Below are positions 1 through 8,065 of a DNA stretch of 35,728 nt, piece after piece. The position numbers and the translations under genes are program-made. This stretch comes from an uncultured Actinomycetes bacterium (GTDB lineage: Bacteria > Actinomycetota > Actinomycetes > Nanopelagicales > Nanopelagicaceae): positions 1 to 35,728 of the forward strand of contig CAITID010000163.1 in assembly GCA_903892335.1 (NCBI GenBank), in the 5' to 3' direction. Under the pieces are notes generated by a model, which was not told the DNA's origin, made no database searches, and saw only the letters and a program-made list of their open reading frames with translations. How positions within the stretch are numbered: position 1 is the first letter of the stretch; every line of letters starts with the position of its first letter.

Positions 1-267
1 AACTACCTTATCCACCTCAGAATCCTTAGCCGTTAACATAATTATTGGAACTTTGGATCTGGTGCGCAGTTGGCGACAAACCTCAGTACCTGATAATCCA
101 GGCAACATTAAATCAAGTAAAACTAAATCAGCGCCTTCTTTGTCAAATGCTTTGATTGCGCCATCACCGGTATCAGCAACAGTTACTTGATACCCCTCTT
201 TAGTTAGTACATAGGAGAGTGCCTCAGAAAATGAGGCCTCATCCTCAACAACTAATATCCTTGTCAT
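1..267 (-). CDS. regX3: OmpR-family response regulator, receiver domain only (RegX3/PhoP-like), cut by the window edge
   Basis: The minus-strand frame from the ATG at 265-267 runs off the left edge, giving 89 residues (MTRILVVEDEASFSEAL...). This is a canonical receiver domain: acidic pair E8/D9, phospho-acceptor D52 in LVLLDLMLPG, and T79 in MLTAKD. The DNA-binding half lies outside the window. Its start overlaps the stop of the kinase gene (ATGA), so the two are translationally coupled and form a cognate pair. Placement beside phoU and near gpm and mshA supports a phosphate-responsive RegX3/PhoP rather than another OmpR regulator. The symbol rests on context; phoP would be the equivalent name in Streptomyces. 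Too short for the ORF track to list. Confidence 0.85.
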   Translation of the reverse strand, partial: MTRILVVEDEASFSEALSYVLTKEGYQVTVADTGDGAIKAFDKEGADLVLLDLMLPGLSGTEVCRQLRTRSKVPIIMLTAKDSEVDKVV

Positions 268-1346
268 TTGCTGCTCTCTGAAAGCTCAGTTGCAATTGGA
301 AACCTGAGAGTGAATGTACTTCCAGCACCTTCAACACTCCAAACCGAAACATCCCCGCCATGATTTAGCGCAATATGTTTAACAATTGATAGACCAAGTC
401 CAGTACCACCTGTTAAACGTGAGCGTGCTGGATCAACTCGATAAAATCTTTCAAAGATTCGCTCAATATCTTTTTCTGGTATTCCAATTCCTTGATCAGA
501 TATTGAAATCTCAGCTATTTGATTGGTAACTTTTAAATCAATAGCAACCCTTGTTGAATCTGGACTGTAATTAATAGCATTCTCAATCAAATTATGAATT
601 CCCATGCTGACTTGGCTGCGATCGCCATTCATCCAAGCATTTACAGTTGGCTCATAAAACAAGGAGATCTTTCTAACTTGAGCACTCAACTTAGATTGAT
701 CGAGTGCGTCATAAATTACCTCAGAGAGGTCAAATCGCTTTCCATTTTTAAGTGGATCATCATCTTGCAAGCGAGATAGATTAATAATTTCTTGTACTAA
801 TTCTGTCAGCCTCTTACTCTCAGTTTGCATCCTAGATGCAAATTTAACTACAGCTTCAGGATCATCACTTGCCTCTAAAACTGCTTCACTTAATATCGAT
901 AAGGCACCGATCGGCGTCTTTAGCTCATGTGAAATATTTGCCACGAAATCCCGACGGATCGAATCTAATCTGCGAATTTCAGAATCATCAAAGATTAAAA
1001 CTGCGATTAAACCATCATCACCAAGTGCTGTTACTCGAACCAATAAATCATGGGTACCGGCGCCAATAGGCCCTCTTGGCAGTTCTAGTGTTGCCTCCTG
1101 CATGACACCTGATCTGCGCACAGCTCGTACTAGATTTAATAGATCAACATTTTGAATTTTTTCATCTTTAATTAAGTTTAAGTTGGTAATTCCATTTGAA
1201 TAATAAATCACAACCTCACCCGGCGCTACAACAACAGATTCGGCATCCATCGCTTGAAGTAAGTCAAAGCCTTGGGTGGATAGATCTACGGAAGTTGTTA
1301 CAGATTTGGTCTTGGCGTTTTCTTTATCTTTAAATAACCACATCAC
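264..1346 (-). CDS. senX3: Sensor histidine kinase, SenX3/PhoR-like, without visible membrane segments
   Basis: 360 aa, GTG start. Residues ~25-125 look like a PAS-type sensor region. The dimerisation/phospho-acceptor helix follows with H140 in SHELKTPIGALS, then the ATPase domain with the N box (NLIENAINYS), G1 (DQGIGIP), F box (ERFYRVD) and G2 (GGTGLGLSI). It phosphorylates the overlapping downstream regulator. Mycobacterial SenX3 and streptomycete PhoR carry N-terminal membrane helices. None is visible here, and the frame upstream of the GTG reaches a TAA about 16 codons back without a hydrophobic stretch, so the kinase is probably cytosolic. It is divergent from phoU, as in Streptomyces phoU/phoRP, which argues for phosphate-starvation signalling. 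Confidence 0.9.
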   Translation of the reverse strand: MMWLFKDKENAKTKSVTTSVDLSTQGFDLLQAMDAESVVVAPGEVVIYYSNGITNLNLIKDEKIQNVDLLNLVRAVRRSGVMQEATLELPRGPIGAGTHDLLVRVTALGDDGLIAVLIFDDSEIRRLDSIRRDFVANISHELKTPIGALSILSEAVLEASDDPEAVVKFASRMQTESKRLTELVQEIINLSRLQDDDPLKNGKRFDLSEVIYDALDQSKLSAQVRKISLFYEPTVNAWMNGDRSQVSMGIHNLIENAINYSPDSTRVAIDLKVTNQIAEISISDQGIGIPEKDIERIFERFYRVDPARSRLTGGTGLGLSIVKHIALNHGGDVSVWSVEGAGSTFTLRFPIATELSESSK

Positions 1347-1487
1347 CGGCCTATCGTATGAGTATTGAAGATTAGTTGGGAATTTATTGAGTTAGTCAGG
1401 CATAAATAACCCATATCTTTACCCTTTATTTAAGACCTGTTCACTTTCTTCCCGCCAGATCAAGGCCCAACCCACTAGCGTTCTCCT
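1347..1487. promoter_or_regulatory. Divergent intergenic region between senX3/regX3 and phoU
   Basis: This 141-bp spacer separates two divergently transcribed Pho-type genes and must hold both promoters. It is AT-rich (cataaataacccatatcttt), with one GTTCAC core near 1439. Actinobacterial PHO boxes are direct repeats of GTTCACC-like units, but only one such unit is convincing here, so no operator is claimed. No Shine-Dalgarno precedes the phoU ATG (ttctcctATG), so phoU may be leaderless or weakly initiated. Confidence 0.4.
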
Positions 1488-2141
1488 ATGCGTAATCAAT
1501 TCCATGAAGAGCTAGATGCTGTTGGCGCCACCTTGGTCCAAATGGCTGGGCTAGTAAAAACTGCCATGGAAAGTGCCACCACTTCTTTACTTACAGCAGA
1601 TTTAGCACTTGCTGAGAAAGTAATTCAAGAAGATTCAATCATTAACGATATGCAACATGAATTAGATGCTCGCACAATCAATTTAATTGCCAGACAACAA
1701 CCAGTAGCTGCTGATTTGCGCACCTTAGTTACTTCACTTCGTATGTCCGCTGATTTAGAGCGCATGGGAGATTTAGCTGATCACGTCGCAAAATCGGCGC
1801 GGATGAGATATCCAAGCACCGCAGTTCCACCTGAACTATCCCTAACAATTGAAGAGATGGGCCGAGTTTGCGGAAAGATTATTGAGAAAATGGCTCTTAT
1901 ATTAGAAACTCGTGATACCGAACTTGCACTTGAACTTGAAAAAGATGATGATGAAATGGATAAGCTACATCGCAGAATTATTTCAACATTACTTGAGCCA
2001 AGCTGGAAACATGGAGTTGAAACTGCGATTGATATGACTTTGCTTGCTCGCTATTACGAGCGCTGCGCAGATCATGCGGTATCTATTGCTCGTCGAGTTT
2101 ACTTTTTAGTTAAAGGCGAGTTCGCCTCCGACGCTAAATAA
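1488..2141 (+). CDS. phoU: Phosphate transport system regulator PhoU
   Basis: 217 aa, close to the usual length for PhoU. It consists of two three-helix-bundle repeats, each with an acidic metal-binding motif: DLERMGDLADHVAKSA (~residues 88-103) and YYERCADHAVSIARRV (~189-204). PhoU links the Pst phosphate transporter to the PhoR/SenX3 kinase and represses the Pho regulon when phosphate is plentiful. Divergence from the kinase/regulator pair fits. No pst genes occur in the window. The stop lies two bases from the convergent gpm stop. Confidence 0.95.
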   Translation: MRNQFHEELDAVGATLVQMAGLVKTAMESATTSLLTADLALAEKVIQEDSIINDMQHELDARTINLIARQQPVAADLRTLVTSLRMSADLERMGDLADHVAKSARMRYPSTAVPPELSLTIEEMGRVCGKIIEKMALILETRDTELALELEKDDDEMDKLHRRIISTLLEPSWKHGVETAIDMTLLARYYERCADHAVSIARRVYFLVKGEFASDAK

Positions 2142-2143
2142 GT

Positions 2144-2884
2144 TTACTTTTTTCCCTGATTTGCAACCGCAGCAATAGCTGTTTGTGCTGCAACCGGATC
2201 TAAGTACTCTCCGCCTTTTTTAATCGCCTTAAAATCCTGATCAAACTCATATAACAACGGAATTCCAGTTGGAATATTCACGCCAGCGATATCTGCATCT
2301 GAAATACCATCAATGTGTTTAACAATTGCCCTAATTGAGTTGCCATGGGCGGTAACTAAAACTACTTTGCCACTTCGCAAATCAGCTGTGATCTCATTGG
2401 TGAAGTAAGGAATCATTCGAGTCACAACATCCTTTAAACACTCACTCTTTGGTAAATCTTTGCCAAGTGTTGCATAGCGCAAATCATTACTTTGCGAGTA
2501 TTGATCATTGTCATCAATAGCCGGTGGTGGCACATCAAATGATCTGCGCCAAAGTTGAAACTGTTCCTCACCGTACTCTTTTAAAGTTGCAGCTTTATCT
2601 TTTCCTTGCAGGGCACCGTAATGTCGCTCATTTAATCGCCAGCTGCGCTTAACAGGAATCCAGTGACGATCACAATTATCTAGCGCTAAGGATGCGGTTG
2701 TTATTGCTCTGCGCAGCAGCGAGGTATGCACAATATCTGGCAGCAGGTTGCGCTCTTTTAAAAGTATGCCACCCCGCTTTGCTTCTTCAACACCTTTAGC
2801 TGACAGTGCAACATCAACCCAACCAGTAAATAGATTTTTTGCGTTCCACTCACTTTCACCGTGGCGAAGCAAAATTAATTTCAT
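2144..2884 (-). CDS. gpmA: 2,3-bisphosphoglycerate-dependent phosphoglycerate mutase
   Basis: 246 aa histidine-phosphatase-fold enzyme interconverting 3- and 2-phosphoglycerate in glycolysis. The N-terminal [10 protein letters not shown] contains the catalytic phospho-histidine H8. The family signatures [14 protein letters not shown] and RRSFDVPPP and the second catalytic histidine in [10 protein letters not shown] are all present. The length matches dPGM. It is an intact cytosolic enzyme. It lies between the YbjN-like gene and the senX3/regX3 side, as mycobacterial gpm1 lies next to senX3. Confidence 0.95.
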   Translation of the reverse strand: MKLILLRHGESEWNAKNLFTGWVDVALSAKGVEEAKRGGILLKERNLLPDIVHTSLLRRAITTASLALDNCDRHWIPVKRSWRLNERHYGALQGKDKAATLKEYGEEQFQLWRRSFDVPPPAIDDNDQYSQSNDLRYATLGKDLPKSECLKDVVTRMIPYFTNEITADLRSGKVVLVTAHGNSIRAIVKHIDGISDADIAGVNIPTGIPLLYEFDQDFKAIKKGGEYLDPVAAQTAIAAVANQGKK

Positions 2885-2902
2885 GTGCCTATCCTGCCAT
2901 AC

Positions 2903-3379
2903 TCAAATTAAGTGCTGGAAAGCTTGCAGATTGGCTAATGATTCACCGCGCGATACTCGCCATGCCCACTCGCGACGAATTGATGAAGAAAAACCAAGCT
3001 CTAGTAATGGATTAAAACAAGAGTCTGAGTATTGAAGGACTGCGCCGAGTATGCGATCAATTTCGCGCTCACTAATAGCCGCAAGTGGCAATCTGCCAAC
3101 TAAGTAAATATCACCAAGCTCATTTAATGCAAAGGCGACTGAATACATCGCTGCATTTTTCTTTAGTAAGTACTCATAAACCCCTGCTTGATTCTCATCT
3201 GGCTTTCTAATAACAAAGGCATTGATACTTAAGGAGTGATCACCGATTACTAGTGCGCAGTGGGTTTGTAATTTCGTCTCACCCGGTAAGGTAATTAAAT
3301 AGGTGTTTTCATCATTTTGGTCATAATCTAAATCATGTGATTGCAAGAAATCATCAATTACTGCGTTGGGATCAAGCAT
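2903..3379 (-). CDS. YbjN-domain protein (type III secretion chaperone-like fold)
   Basis: 158 aa without membrane segments. The central strands and helices (HCALVIGDHSLSINAFVIRKPDE, AFALNELGDIYLVGRLPL) match the YbjN-type family of small alpha/beta proteins. The equivalent mycobacterial gene sits between mshA and gpm1 (Rv0487 position), and the same order is seen here. It overlaps the 3' end of mshA by 8 bp, so the two are probably co-translated. YbjN proteins are described as pleiotropic regulators or chaperone-like; the biochemical role of the actinobacterial form is not established. The ATG start is set by the overlap. Confidence 0.75.
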   Translation of the reverse strand: MLDPNAVIDDFLQSHDLDYDQNDENTYLITLPGETKLQTHCALVIGDHSLSINAFVIRKPDENQAGVYEYLLKKNAAMYSVAFALNELGDIYLVGRLPLAAISEREIDRILGAVLQYSDSCFNPLLELGFSSSIRREWAWRVSRGESLANLQAFQHLI

Positions 3380-4652
3380 CCTTTACTAGCCTGATGTTTC
3401 TCATATCAATTGCTGGTTGTGAGATCGCCCAGTCATAAACACTTAACGTTTTGCGTGCAGTGTTCTCCCAGCCAAAGTGAGATGCATGCTCTACTGCGCC
3501 CATTGATAGCAACAGTCGGCGATGTGGTTCAGAAAGTAACCTTGAAATAACAGCTGACCAAGCACGTGGATCATGGCCATCAACTAGTGAGCCAGAAATT
3601 CCATCAGAGACAGCGGTGCGCAAGCCACCAATAGCTGTTGCAACAACTGGTGTGCCACAAGATTGTGCTTCAAGTGCGACTAATCCAAAACTTTCAGAGT
3701 AGCTTGGCACACAAACTAAATCGGAAGCACGATACCAATCTGGCAACTGATCCCTTGGTACTGGATCAATAAAATGTGTTATATCTTCAATCTTTAAAAA
3801 CTTAGCCAGTGCTTTTAACTTTTCTAACTCATCTAAGCCAGCGCCAGATGGGCCACCCATAATTACCAAAGCTAATTTGCTCTTTAAGTGTGGTGAGTGC
3901 GAGAGCATCTCAGCTACTGATCTAACTAATACATCTGGCCCCTTGTGTGGCTGAATTCTGCCAACGAAGGTAAGCACAAGAGCATCTGGTGCAATATTTA
4001 ATTTCTCTCTAGCAACTGATTTACCAGCACCTGGATGAAATGTTTGTAAATCAACTCCGGGCGCCACCACAAAGACATTATCTGGACAAGCATCATAATA
4101 AGAAACTAGTGAGGCTGCCTCGGCATCAGTGTTAGCAATCAAACCAGTTGCAGCTTTAACAACCTGCATCTCACCGAGGGCTCGAATCTTTGGTTCTGGC
4201 TTTTCACCAACTGCTAGATTTAAATTCTTCACCTTAGCCATTGTGTGCATGGTATGAATTAATGGAATTCCAGTTTGCTCTGAGATCATCCAACCTAATT
4301 GACCAGAGATCCAGTAATGAGAGTGAATGACATCGTAATAATCCTTGGGCAATTGTTTCTGTAACTTCATAAACTCAGAAGTTAGGGCGCTGATCTGGCC
4401 AGGTAATTCCTCTTTTGATAAAGCCTCATTTGGTCCGACCTCTAAATGTTTTACCGTTACGCCATCTGCAATTTCAACCGAGGCGGGCATCCCAGATTTG
4501 CTTGCTCTAGTAAAAATATCAACTTGAACTCCGCTATCAGCCATCTTCTTAGCAGTTTCCACAACATAAATATTCATGCCACCTGCATCCCCAGTACCTG
4601 CTTGATCAAGGGGAGAGGTGTGCACCATCAAGGTTGCTATGCGGGATTTCAC
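3372..4652 (-). CDS. mshA: D-inositol-3-phosphate glycosyltransferase MshA (mycothiol biosynthesis)
   Basis: 426 aa GT4-type GT-B enzyme, GTG start. The N-terminal signature HTSPLDQAGTGDAGGMNIYV is characteristic of MshA. The C-terminal UDP-sugar site has VGRIQPHKGPDVLV and the acidic motif SYSESFGLVALEAQSCGTPVVA. MshA transfers GlcNAc from UDP-GlcNAc to 1L-inositol 1-phosphate, the first step of mycothiol synthesis in the cytosol. The last enzyme of the pathway, mshD, is at 9200, so the cell evidently makes mycothiol. It is followed by an overlapping YbjN-like gene and gpm, a conserved actinobacterial arrangement. Confidence 0.93.
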   Translation of the reverse strand: MKSRIATLMVHTSPLDQAGTGDAGGMNIYVVETAKKMADSGVQVDIFTRASKSGMPASVEIADGVTVKHLEVGPNEALSKEELPGQISALTSEFMKLQKQLPKDYYDVIHSHYWISGQLGWMISEQTGIPLIHTMHTMAKVKNLNLAVGEKPEPKIRALGEMQVVKAATGLIANTDAEAASLVSYYDACPDNVFVVAPGVDLQTFHPGAGKSVAREKLNIAPDALVLTFVGRIQPHKGPDVLVRSVAEMLSHSPHLKSKLALVIMGGPSGAGLDELEKLKALAKFLKIEDITHFIDPVPRDQLPDWYRASDLVCVPSYSESFGLVALEAQSCGTPVVATAIGGLRTAVSDGISGSLVDGHDPRAWSAVISRLLSEPHRRLLLSMGAVEHASHFGWENTARKTLSVYDWAISQPAIDMRNIRLVKDA

Positions 4653-4680
4653 TTGCTAATTCTAACTTAAGAAATACCAA

Positions 4681-5643
4681 CTAAATCTTTGAAATTACCG
4701 TTCCCACAACCCTTGGCCCGCCGTAAATCTTCACCGATTCATCCGGCATCACAACGCTCCACTTATCAAAGATTGATTGAATAATTGTTGAAACTGGTCG
4801 CCAGGAGCCGTCAATGATCTTCATTGCAATTGTCCGGCCATCACTTAATGCACAAACCTCAATTCCTTCAGCACCCTCCTTCATAAACAAACCAGGAACT
4901 GCCTGCATCATTCGAGTCGTTAATCTGCCTTCCCCTGCAATTAACTCTGGATAAGTTGTAGCAGCTTTAACAATTTGTTGGTAAATCGGATCCTTAGAAA
5001 TAACGACTTTTCTTATTGCCTTAGCTAATCCCATAGTTGAAATTGCAAATAACGGGGCGCCGCATCCATCAACACTGACTGTAGAAATTTTCTCCTGCGC
5101 CATCTCTTCAAGCTCTGCGGCGATTGCAAGTTGTAGTGGGTGGTTGATATCTAAATAAGTATTTAAATCCCAGCCATTTAACTGGGCAGTTACCAACATG
5201 CCAGCATGTTTGCCACTGCAGTTTTGCGTAAATTGTGTGCCTGGTGCATCCCCCAACGCAGCTCGCTCTTTTTCACCAAGTGGTTTATCAACTGCATTTT
5301 TCATGGCACTTTCTGCAATACCACCGTTGGCTAATATCTTTTTAGTTAAATCAATATGAATCTGTGCCCCTGAATGGCTGGCACAAATTAAGGCTAACTT
5401 CTGATCATCAACTTTTAATCCAGCACGAAGCATTGCTGCTGCTTGAATTGCTTTAATTGCAGATCTTGGAAATATTGGAAGCTCAGGTGAGCCAGCAGAA
5501 ATAAACACTGAGCCATCAGCATTTAACGCAACCAGATGCCCTAAGTGAACTGATTCAACAACACCATCTCGTGTTACCTCAGCTAAGACTTCACCGATAA
5601 ATTTGTTATTAATTTTTAAGATTGTCTTTCTAGTGATGACCAC
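4681..5643 (-). CDS. L-asparaginase, Rhizobium AnsA-like type (Asparaginase_II family)
   Basis: 320 aa, GTG start. Motifs match the serine-hydrolase-like asparaginases of the Rhizobium etli type, unrelated to E. coli AnsA/AnsB: PRSAIK (S61 and K64, the S-x-x-K pair), CASHSG (87-92), NCSGKHAGML and DGCGAP. It would hydrolyse asparagine to aspartate and ammonia in the cytosol; no signal peptide is visible. The start lies 28 bp inside the 3' end of the upstream nitrobindin-like gene. No ATG, GTG or TTG was found immediately downstream in frame, so the overlap is probably real. Confidence 0.82.
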   Translation of the reverse strand: MVITRKTILKINNKFIGEVLAEVTRDGVVESVHLGHLVALNADGSVFISAGSPELPIFPRSAIKAIQAAAMLRAGLKVDDQKLALICASHSGAQIHIDLTKKILANGGIAESAMKNAVDKPLGEKERAALGDAPGTQFTQNCSGKHAGMLVTAQLNGWDLNTYLDINHPLQLAIAAELEEMAQEKISTVSVDGCGAPLFAISTMGLAKAIRKVVISKDPIYQQIVKAATTYPELIAGEGRLTTRMMQAVPGLFMKEGAEGIEVCALSDGRTIAMKIIDGSWRPVSTIIQSIFDKWSVVMPDESVKIYGGPRVVGTVISKI

Positions 5644-6113
5644 ATATACGCCTGCAGATCATGCCCGTTTTTTTCCACATCAAGTGAAGTAAATAATTGC
5701 CCTTCAACTAATCCATATAAGCGAGAACCGGCGCCAATTGCTTTAGCACTTGGTGATTCATAAGTTTTATCCATTGCTAATTGAATCTTTGGCCCACGAA
5801 TTAAGCCAAGCCAACCCTCATTGGTGCCACTGTTGTGTGAAAGCACTACCTCTAGAACCTCTTTATCGCGCACTCGCCAAAAGCCAACCTCTGAGTCATG
5901 CGGTTTAATAATTTCATTCTCGTCATCAATTTCCCATGTGCGAGAGAAGTAATTTAAATAATTTTGTCCATCATGATTAAAGGTCACCTCTTGCGCATAA
6001 TTTATTGATTTCATATCTGGATACTCAGCCTTACCTTTACCGCGCCAAGTTCCAATTAGCCAAGCAAGTGGCATTAAATCTGGATGCAAGTTCTCTGGAA
6101 TTGTAAAAGCCAT
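5616..6113 (-). CDS. Nitrobindin-like (FABP-like beta-barrel, THAP4/Rv2717c family) protein
   Basis: 165 aa if started at the ATG 6111-6113. The ORF track starts 7 codons earlier at a TTG, but the ATG overlaps the stop of the small upstream ORF (TAATG) and begins the conserved MAFTIPENLHPDLMPLAWL. The family hallmark GTWRGKGKAEYP is present, as are the barrel strands (EVTFNHDGQNYLNYFSRTW, EVGFWRVRDKEVLEVVLSHNSG). Nitrobindins bind heme b and detoxify peroxynitrite or NO. The C-terminal position where the family has the axial heme His (..LQ-x-H..) reads LQAYMWSSLER, with Tyr instead. Heme binding is therefore uncertain. Confidence 0.78.
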   Translation of the reverse strand: MAFTIPENLHPDLMPLAWLIGTWRGKGKAEYPDMKSINYAQEVTFNHDGQNYLNYFSRTWEIDDENEIIKPHDSEVGFWRVRDKEVLEVVLSHNSGTNEGWLGLIRGPKIQLAMDKTYESPSAKAIGAGSRLYGLVEGQLFTSLDVEKNGHDLQAYMWSSLERQS

Positions 6114-6226
6114 TACTTGTTGCTCTCCCGCCAACTCTTTAGTGCACCCGTTGCACCCTTATAAATCAAGAGTACCGATAGGCAAAAGGAGACAATAATT
6201 AACAAAACTGTTGTTAGTCGCTCCAC
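6113..6226 (-). CDS. Small single-pass membrane protein, 37 aa (uncalled by the ORF track)
   Basis: The minus-strand frame GTG GAG CGA CTA ... AAC AAG TAA encodes MERLTTVLLIIVSFCLSVL then LIYKGATGALKSWRESNK. One hydrophobic helix (~residues 5-23) is followed by a short basic tail. It starts 9 nt after the ygfZ stop, and its TAA overlaps the nitrobindin ATG (TAATG), so it fits as the middle member of a coupled operon. It is in the same frame as ygfZ, separated by TAG-GCT-TAC-CAA. No Shine-Dalgarno is visible, so translation may rely on reinitiation. Function unknown. Calling it real rests on the filled gap, the helix and the coupled stop. Confidence 0.6.
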   Translation of the reverse strand: MERLTTVLLIIVSFCLSVLLIYKGATGALKSWRESNK

Positions 6227-6235
6227 TTGGTAAGC

Positions 6236-7147
6236 CTAACGTTTCGTGTGTGAAATTTCCTCTTGCGATGCTGGTACGCCCTCAACATTTAGCACTGCAT
6301 CAATTGGTGTACTTCGCTTAATCACAGCAAGTGCAATTGGTCCTAACTCGTAATGACGAGCCATTGTGCCGATATAGCCAATCTCCTTGCCATCTAATTC
6401 AACCTTTGCGCCATGTCCTGGCATTGCAACCATTGAGCCATCTAAATGTAATAAAACTAATCGCCTTGGTGGTTGCCCTAAATTAAATACTTTTGCCACA
6501 GTCTCCTGGCCACGGTAGCAACCTTTATTCATATGCACTGCTGTATTTAAAAAGCCAAGCTCATTAGGAATCGATTTATGATCTGTTTCAAATAATAATC
6601 TTGCACGTCCGGCCGCAACTCGCTCTGCCTCAAGTGCCCACATGCCAACTTCTGTATGTGATTGTTTGAAGGCTTCAATTGTGTCCGCTAACTCAGTACG
6701 TGGCACAAGTGCGTATGGCCCACCAACTGAATCTGCAATACCAGGTGCTCGCAGTACTGCGTACTCATCACTTACATCTTTAACCTCTACTTGCAACATG
6801 AACTTCATTTTTTCTAAGTAATTAATTAAGCCAGCAGCACGTTCTTTCTCTGTGTGTAGCCACAAGATTGATCCATCATCAACTAAGAAAATCTGCTCTT
6901 CCACATGCCCCTGCGCATCAAGGATCAGCGCCTCTTTCCACTCACCAGCGGGTAATTTTTCTAGATGTTGCGTTGTTAAAGCGTGCATCCAAGTTAATCG
7001 ATCTGGGCCACTTATCGTGATTACCGCTTTATTAATTAATTGCGCCCAAGCATCCCCTGCTACTAAGGATTTTTGTTCTTTATTTGGTTCACCAAAGTGC
7101 CAAATCGCACCTTGATCTGGTCCACTTTCAACTAAGACAGCAGTCAA
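6236..7147 (-). CDS. ygfZ: YgfZ/GcvT-type folate-binding protein (Fe-S cluster/tRNA-modification factor)
   Basis: 303 aa, TTG start directly after the fur stop (TAATTG). The YgfZ signature KGCYRGQE is present in NKGCYRGQETVAKVFNLG. The N-terminal part (ISGPDRLTWMHALTTQHLEKL) resembles the folate-binding fold of GcvT. YgfZ-family proteins support biogenesis or repair of certain Fe-S enzymes in a folate-dependent way, including the MiaB tRNA-modification enzyme in E. coli. The neighbouring Fur-type regulator and barrel protein suggest a metal or redox stress setting (inference). Length is typical. Confidence 0.88.
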   Translation of the reverse strand: MTAVLVESGPDQGAIWHFGEPNKEQKSLVAGDAWAQLINKAVITISGPDRLTWMHALTTQHLEKLPAGEWKEALILDAQGHVEEQIFLVDDGSILWLHTEKERAAGLINYLEKMKFMLQVEVKDVSDEYAVLRAPGIADSVGGPYALVPRTELADTIEAFKQSHTEVGMWALEAERVAAGRARLLFETDHKSIPNELGFLNTAVHMNKGCYRGQETVAKVFNLGQPPRRLVLLHLDGSMVAMPGHGAKVELDGKEIGYIGTMARHYELGPIALAVIKRSTPIDAVLNVEGVPASQEEISHTKR

Positions 7148-7555
7148 TTACTTACTGCACTTCTGGCAGGTGCCATAAATAGCAAAGTGTGTGACATCTG
7201 TTTTAAACCCATAATCATCAGATAATGTATTTACAAAGTTAGCTGCTGCCTCAATTGGCGCGTCCCCAATAGATCCACAAACACTACAAACTAAATGTAG
7301 GTGGGTTAACTCTTCAGCTGCGTGATAGGTAGCACCGCCATGACCTAAGTGGGTGTGTAGAACTAGGCCAACATTTTCTAGAGTTTCTAAGTTGCGATAA
7401 ACCGTAGATAAATTAATTCCAGGGTGAGTAGATCTAACCTTTTCGGCAACCTCTTCAGGTGTGGCATGGCCTAATTCGCGAACAGCTTGTAAGACTAATT
7501 CGCGTTGTGGAGTAAGGCGAAGGCCCTTCTCACGTAACTCATGCTGCTTAGCCAT
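7148..7555 (-). CDS. Fur-family metalloregulator (Zur/FurB or PerR-like)
   Basis: 135 aa. An N-terminal winged helix (GLRLTPQRELVLQAV, then INLSTVYRNLETLENVGLV) is followed by the metal-binding dimerisation domain. That domain has a His-rich stretch (HTHLGHGGATYH, THLHLVC) and two CxxC pairs (CSVC and CQKC) for structural zinc. Fur proteins repress metal-uptake or peroxide genes when metal is bound. Two structural CxxC motifs do not separate Zur from PerR or Fur, and the specificity cannot be read. It heads an operon with ygfZ, the small membrane ORF, the nitrobindin-like gene and possibly the asparaginase. Confidence 0.9.
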   Translation of the reverse strand: MAKQHELREKGLRLTPQRELVLQAVRELGHATPEEVAEKVRSTHPGINLSTVYRNLETLENVGLVLHTHLGHGGATYHAAEELTHLHLVCSVCGSIGDAPIEAAANFVNTLSDDYGFKTDVTHFAIYGTCQKCSK

Positions 7556-7564
7556 GAGGTAAGT

Positions 7565-8008
7565 CTAGGCTCTTTTAAAGATCCTTACCAAAATTAAATA
7601 CATCCGGCAGCCAAGGCAGAATCCAAATGCGCTGTTTAAGAAGGCGGCCACTAGTGCAAAGCTAGTTGCGATTGTGAAAACCGCATTTGCATCACTTAAC
7701 AAGCTGATTACGGCAACTAGTGCAAATAAAAATCCGACTAGTTGTGCAAATCTTGGAGGGCGTTGATCCTCTAGTGGAACTGGCCCACGAAGTTTTGGTT
7801 GCACAAGATTTCGATAAATAATTCCATACGGTGATTTCTTTAAACCGATAAATGCTGCAATACCAAATACAAGTAATTGAAAACCAATTACATAAATTGA
7901 TTGCGTAAGTAGGGCAATTGCTAATACAACTAATGTGATAGTTGCGGTAAATCTTGGGCCGCGAGCATCAATTGTTACTGGCGCTGGGTTATTTGAAGTT
8001 TGAGTCAT
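7565..8008 (-). CDS. DUF4395 integral membrane protein
   Basis: 147 aa with about four hydrophobic segments (ATITLVVLAIALLTQSIYVIG; LVFGIAAFIGL; LVGFLFALVAVISLL; FTIATSFALVAAFLNSAFGFC). The C-terminal FGFCLGCRMY motif, a CxxC at the membrane face, is the DUF4395 hallmark. In actinobacteria this family is commonly encoded next to a thioredoxin-like gene, as here, suggesting membrane thiol-redox work (inference). Function is unproven. Confidence 0.8.
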   Translation of the reverse strand: MTQTSNNPAPVTIDARGPRFTATITLVVLAIALLTQSIYVIGFQLLVFGIAAFIGLKKSPYGIIYRNLVQPKLRGPVPLEDQRPPRFAQLVGFLFALVAVISLLSDANAVFTIATSFALVAAFLNSAFGFCLGCRMYLILVRIFKRA

Positions 8009-8065
8009 GATCGGGATTCTAAACAGAAATTGAGATTAATACCTGCGAACAAATTGCAGAAGCAA

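Noticed and set aside
1430-1470. Possible PHO box (GTTCACTTTCT...) before phoU
   Set aside because: Only one repeat unit resembles GTTCACC; the second 11-bp unit is not convincing by eye.
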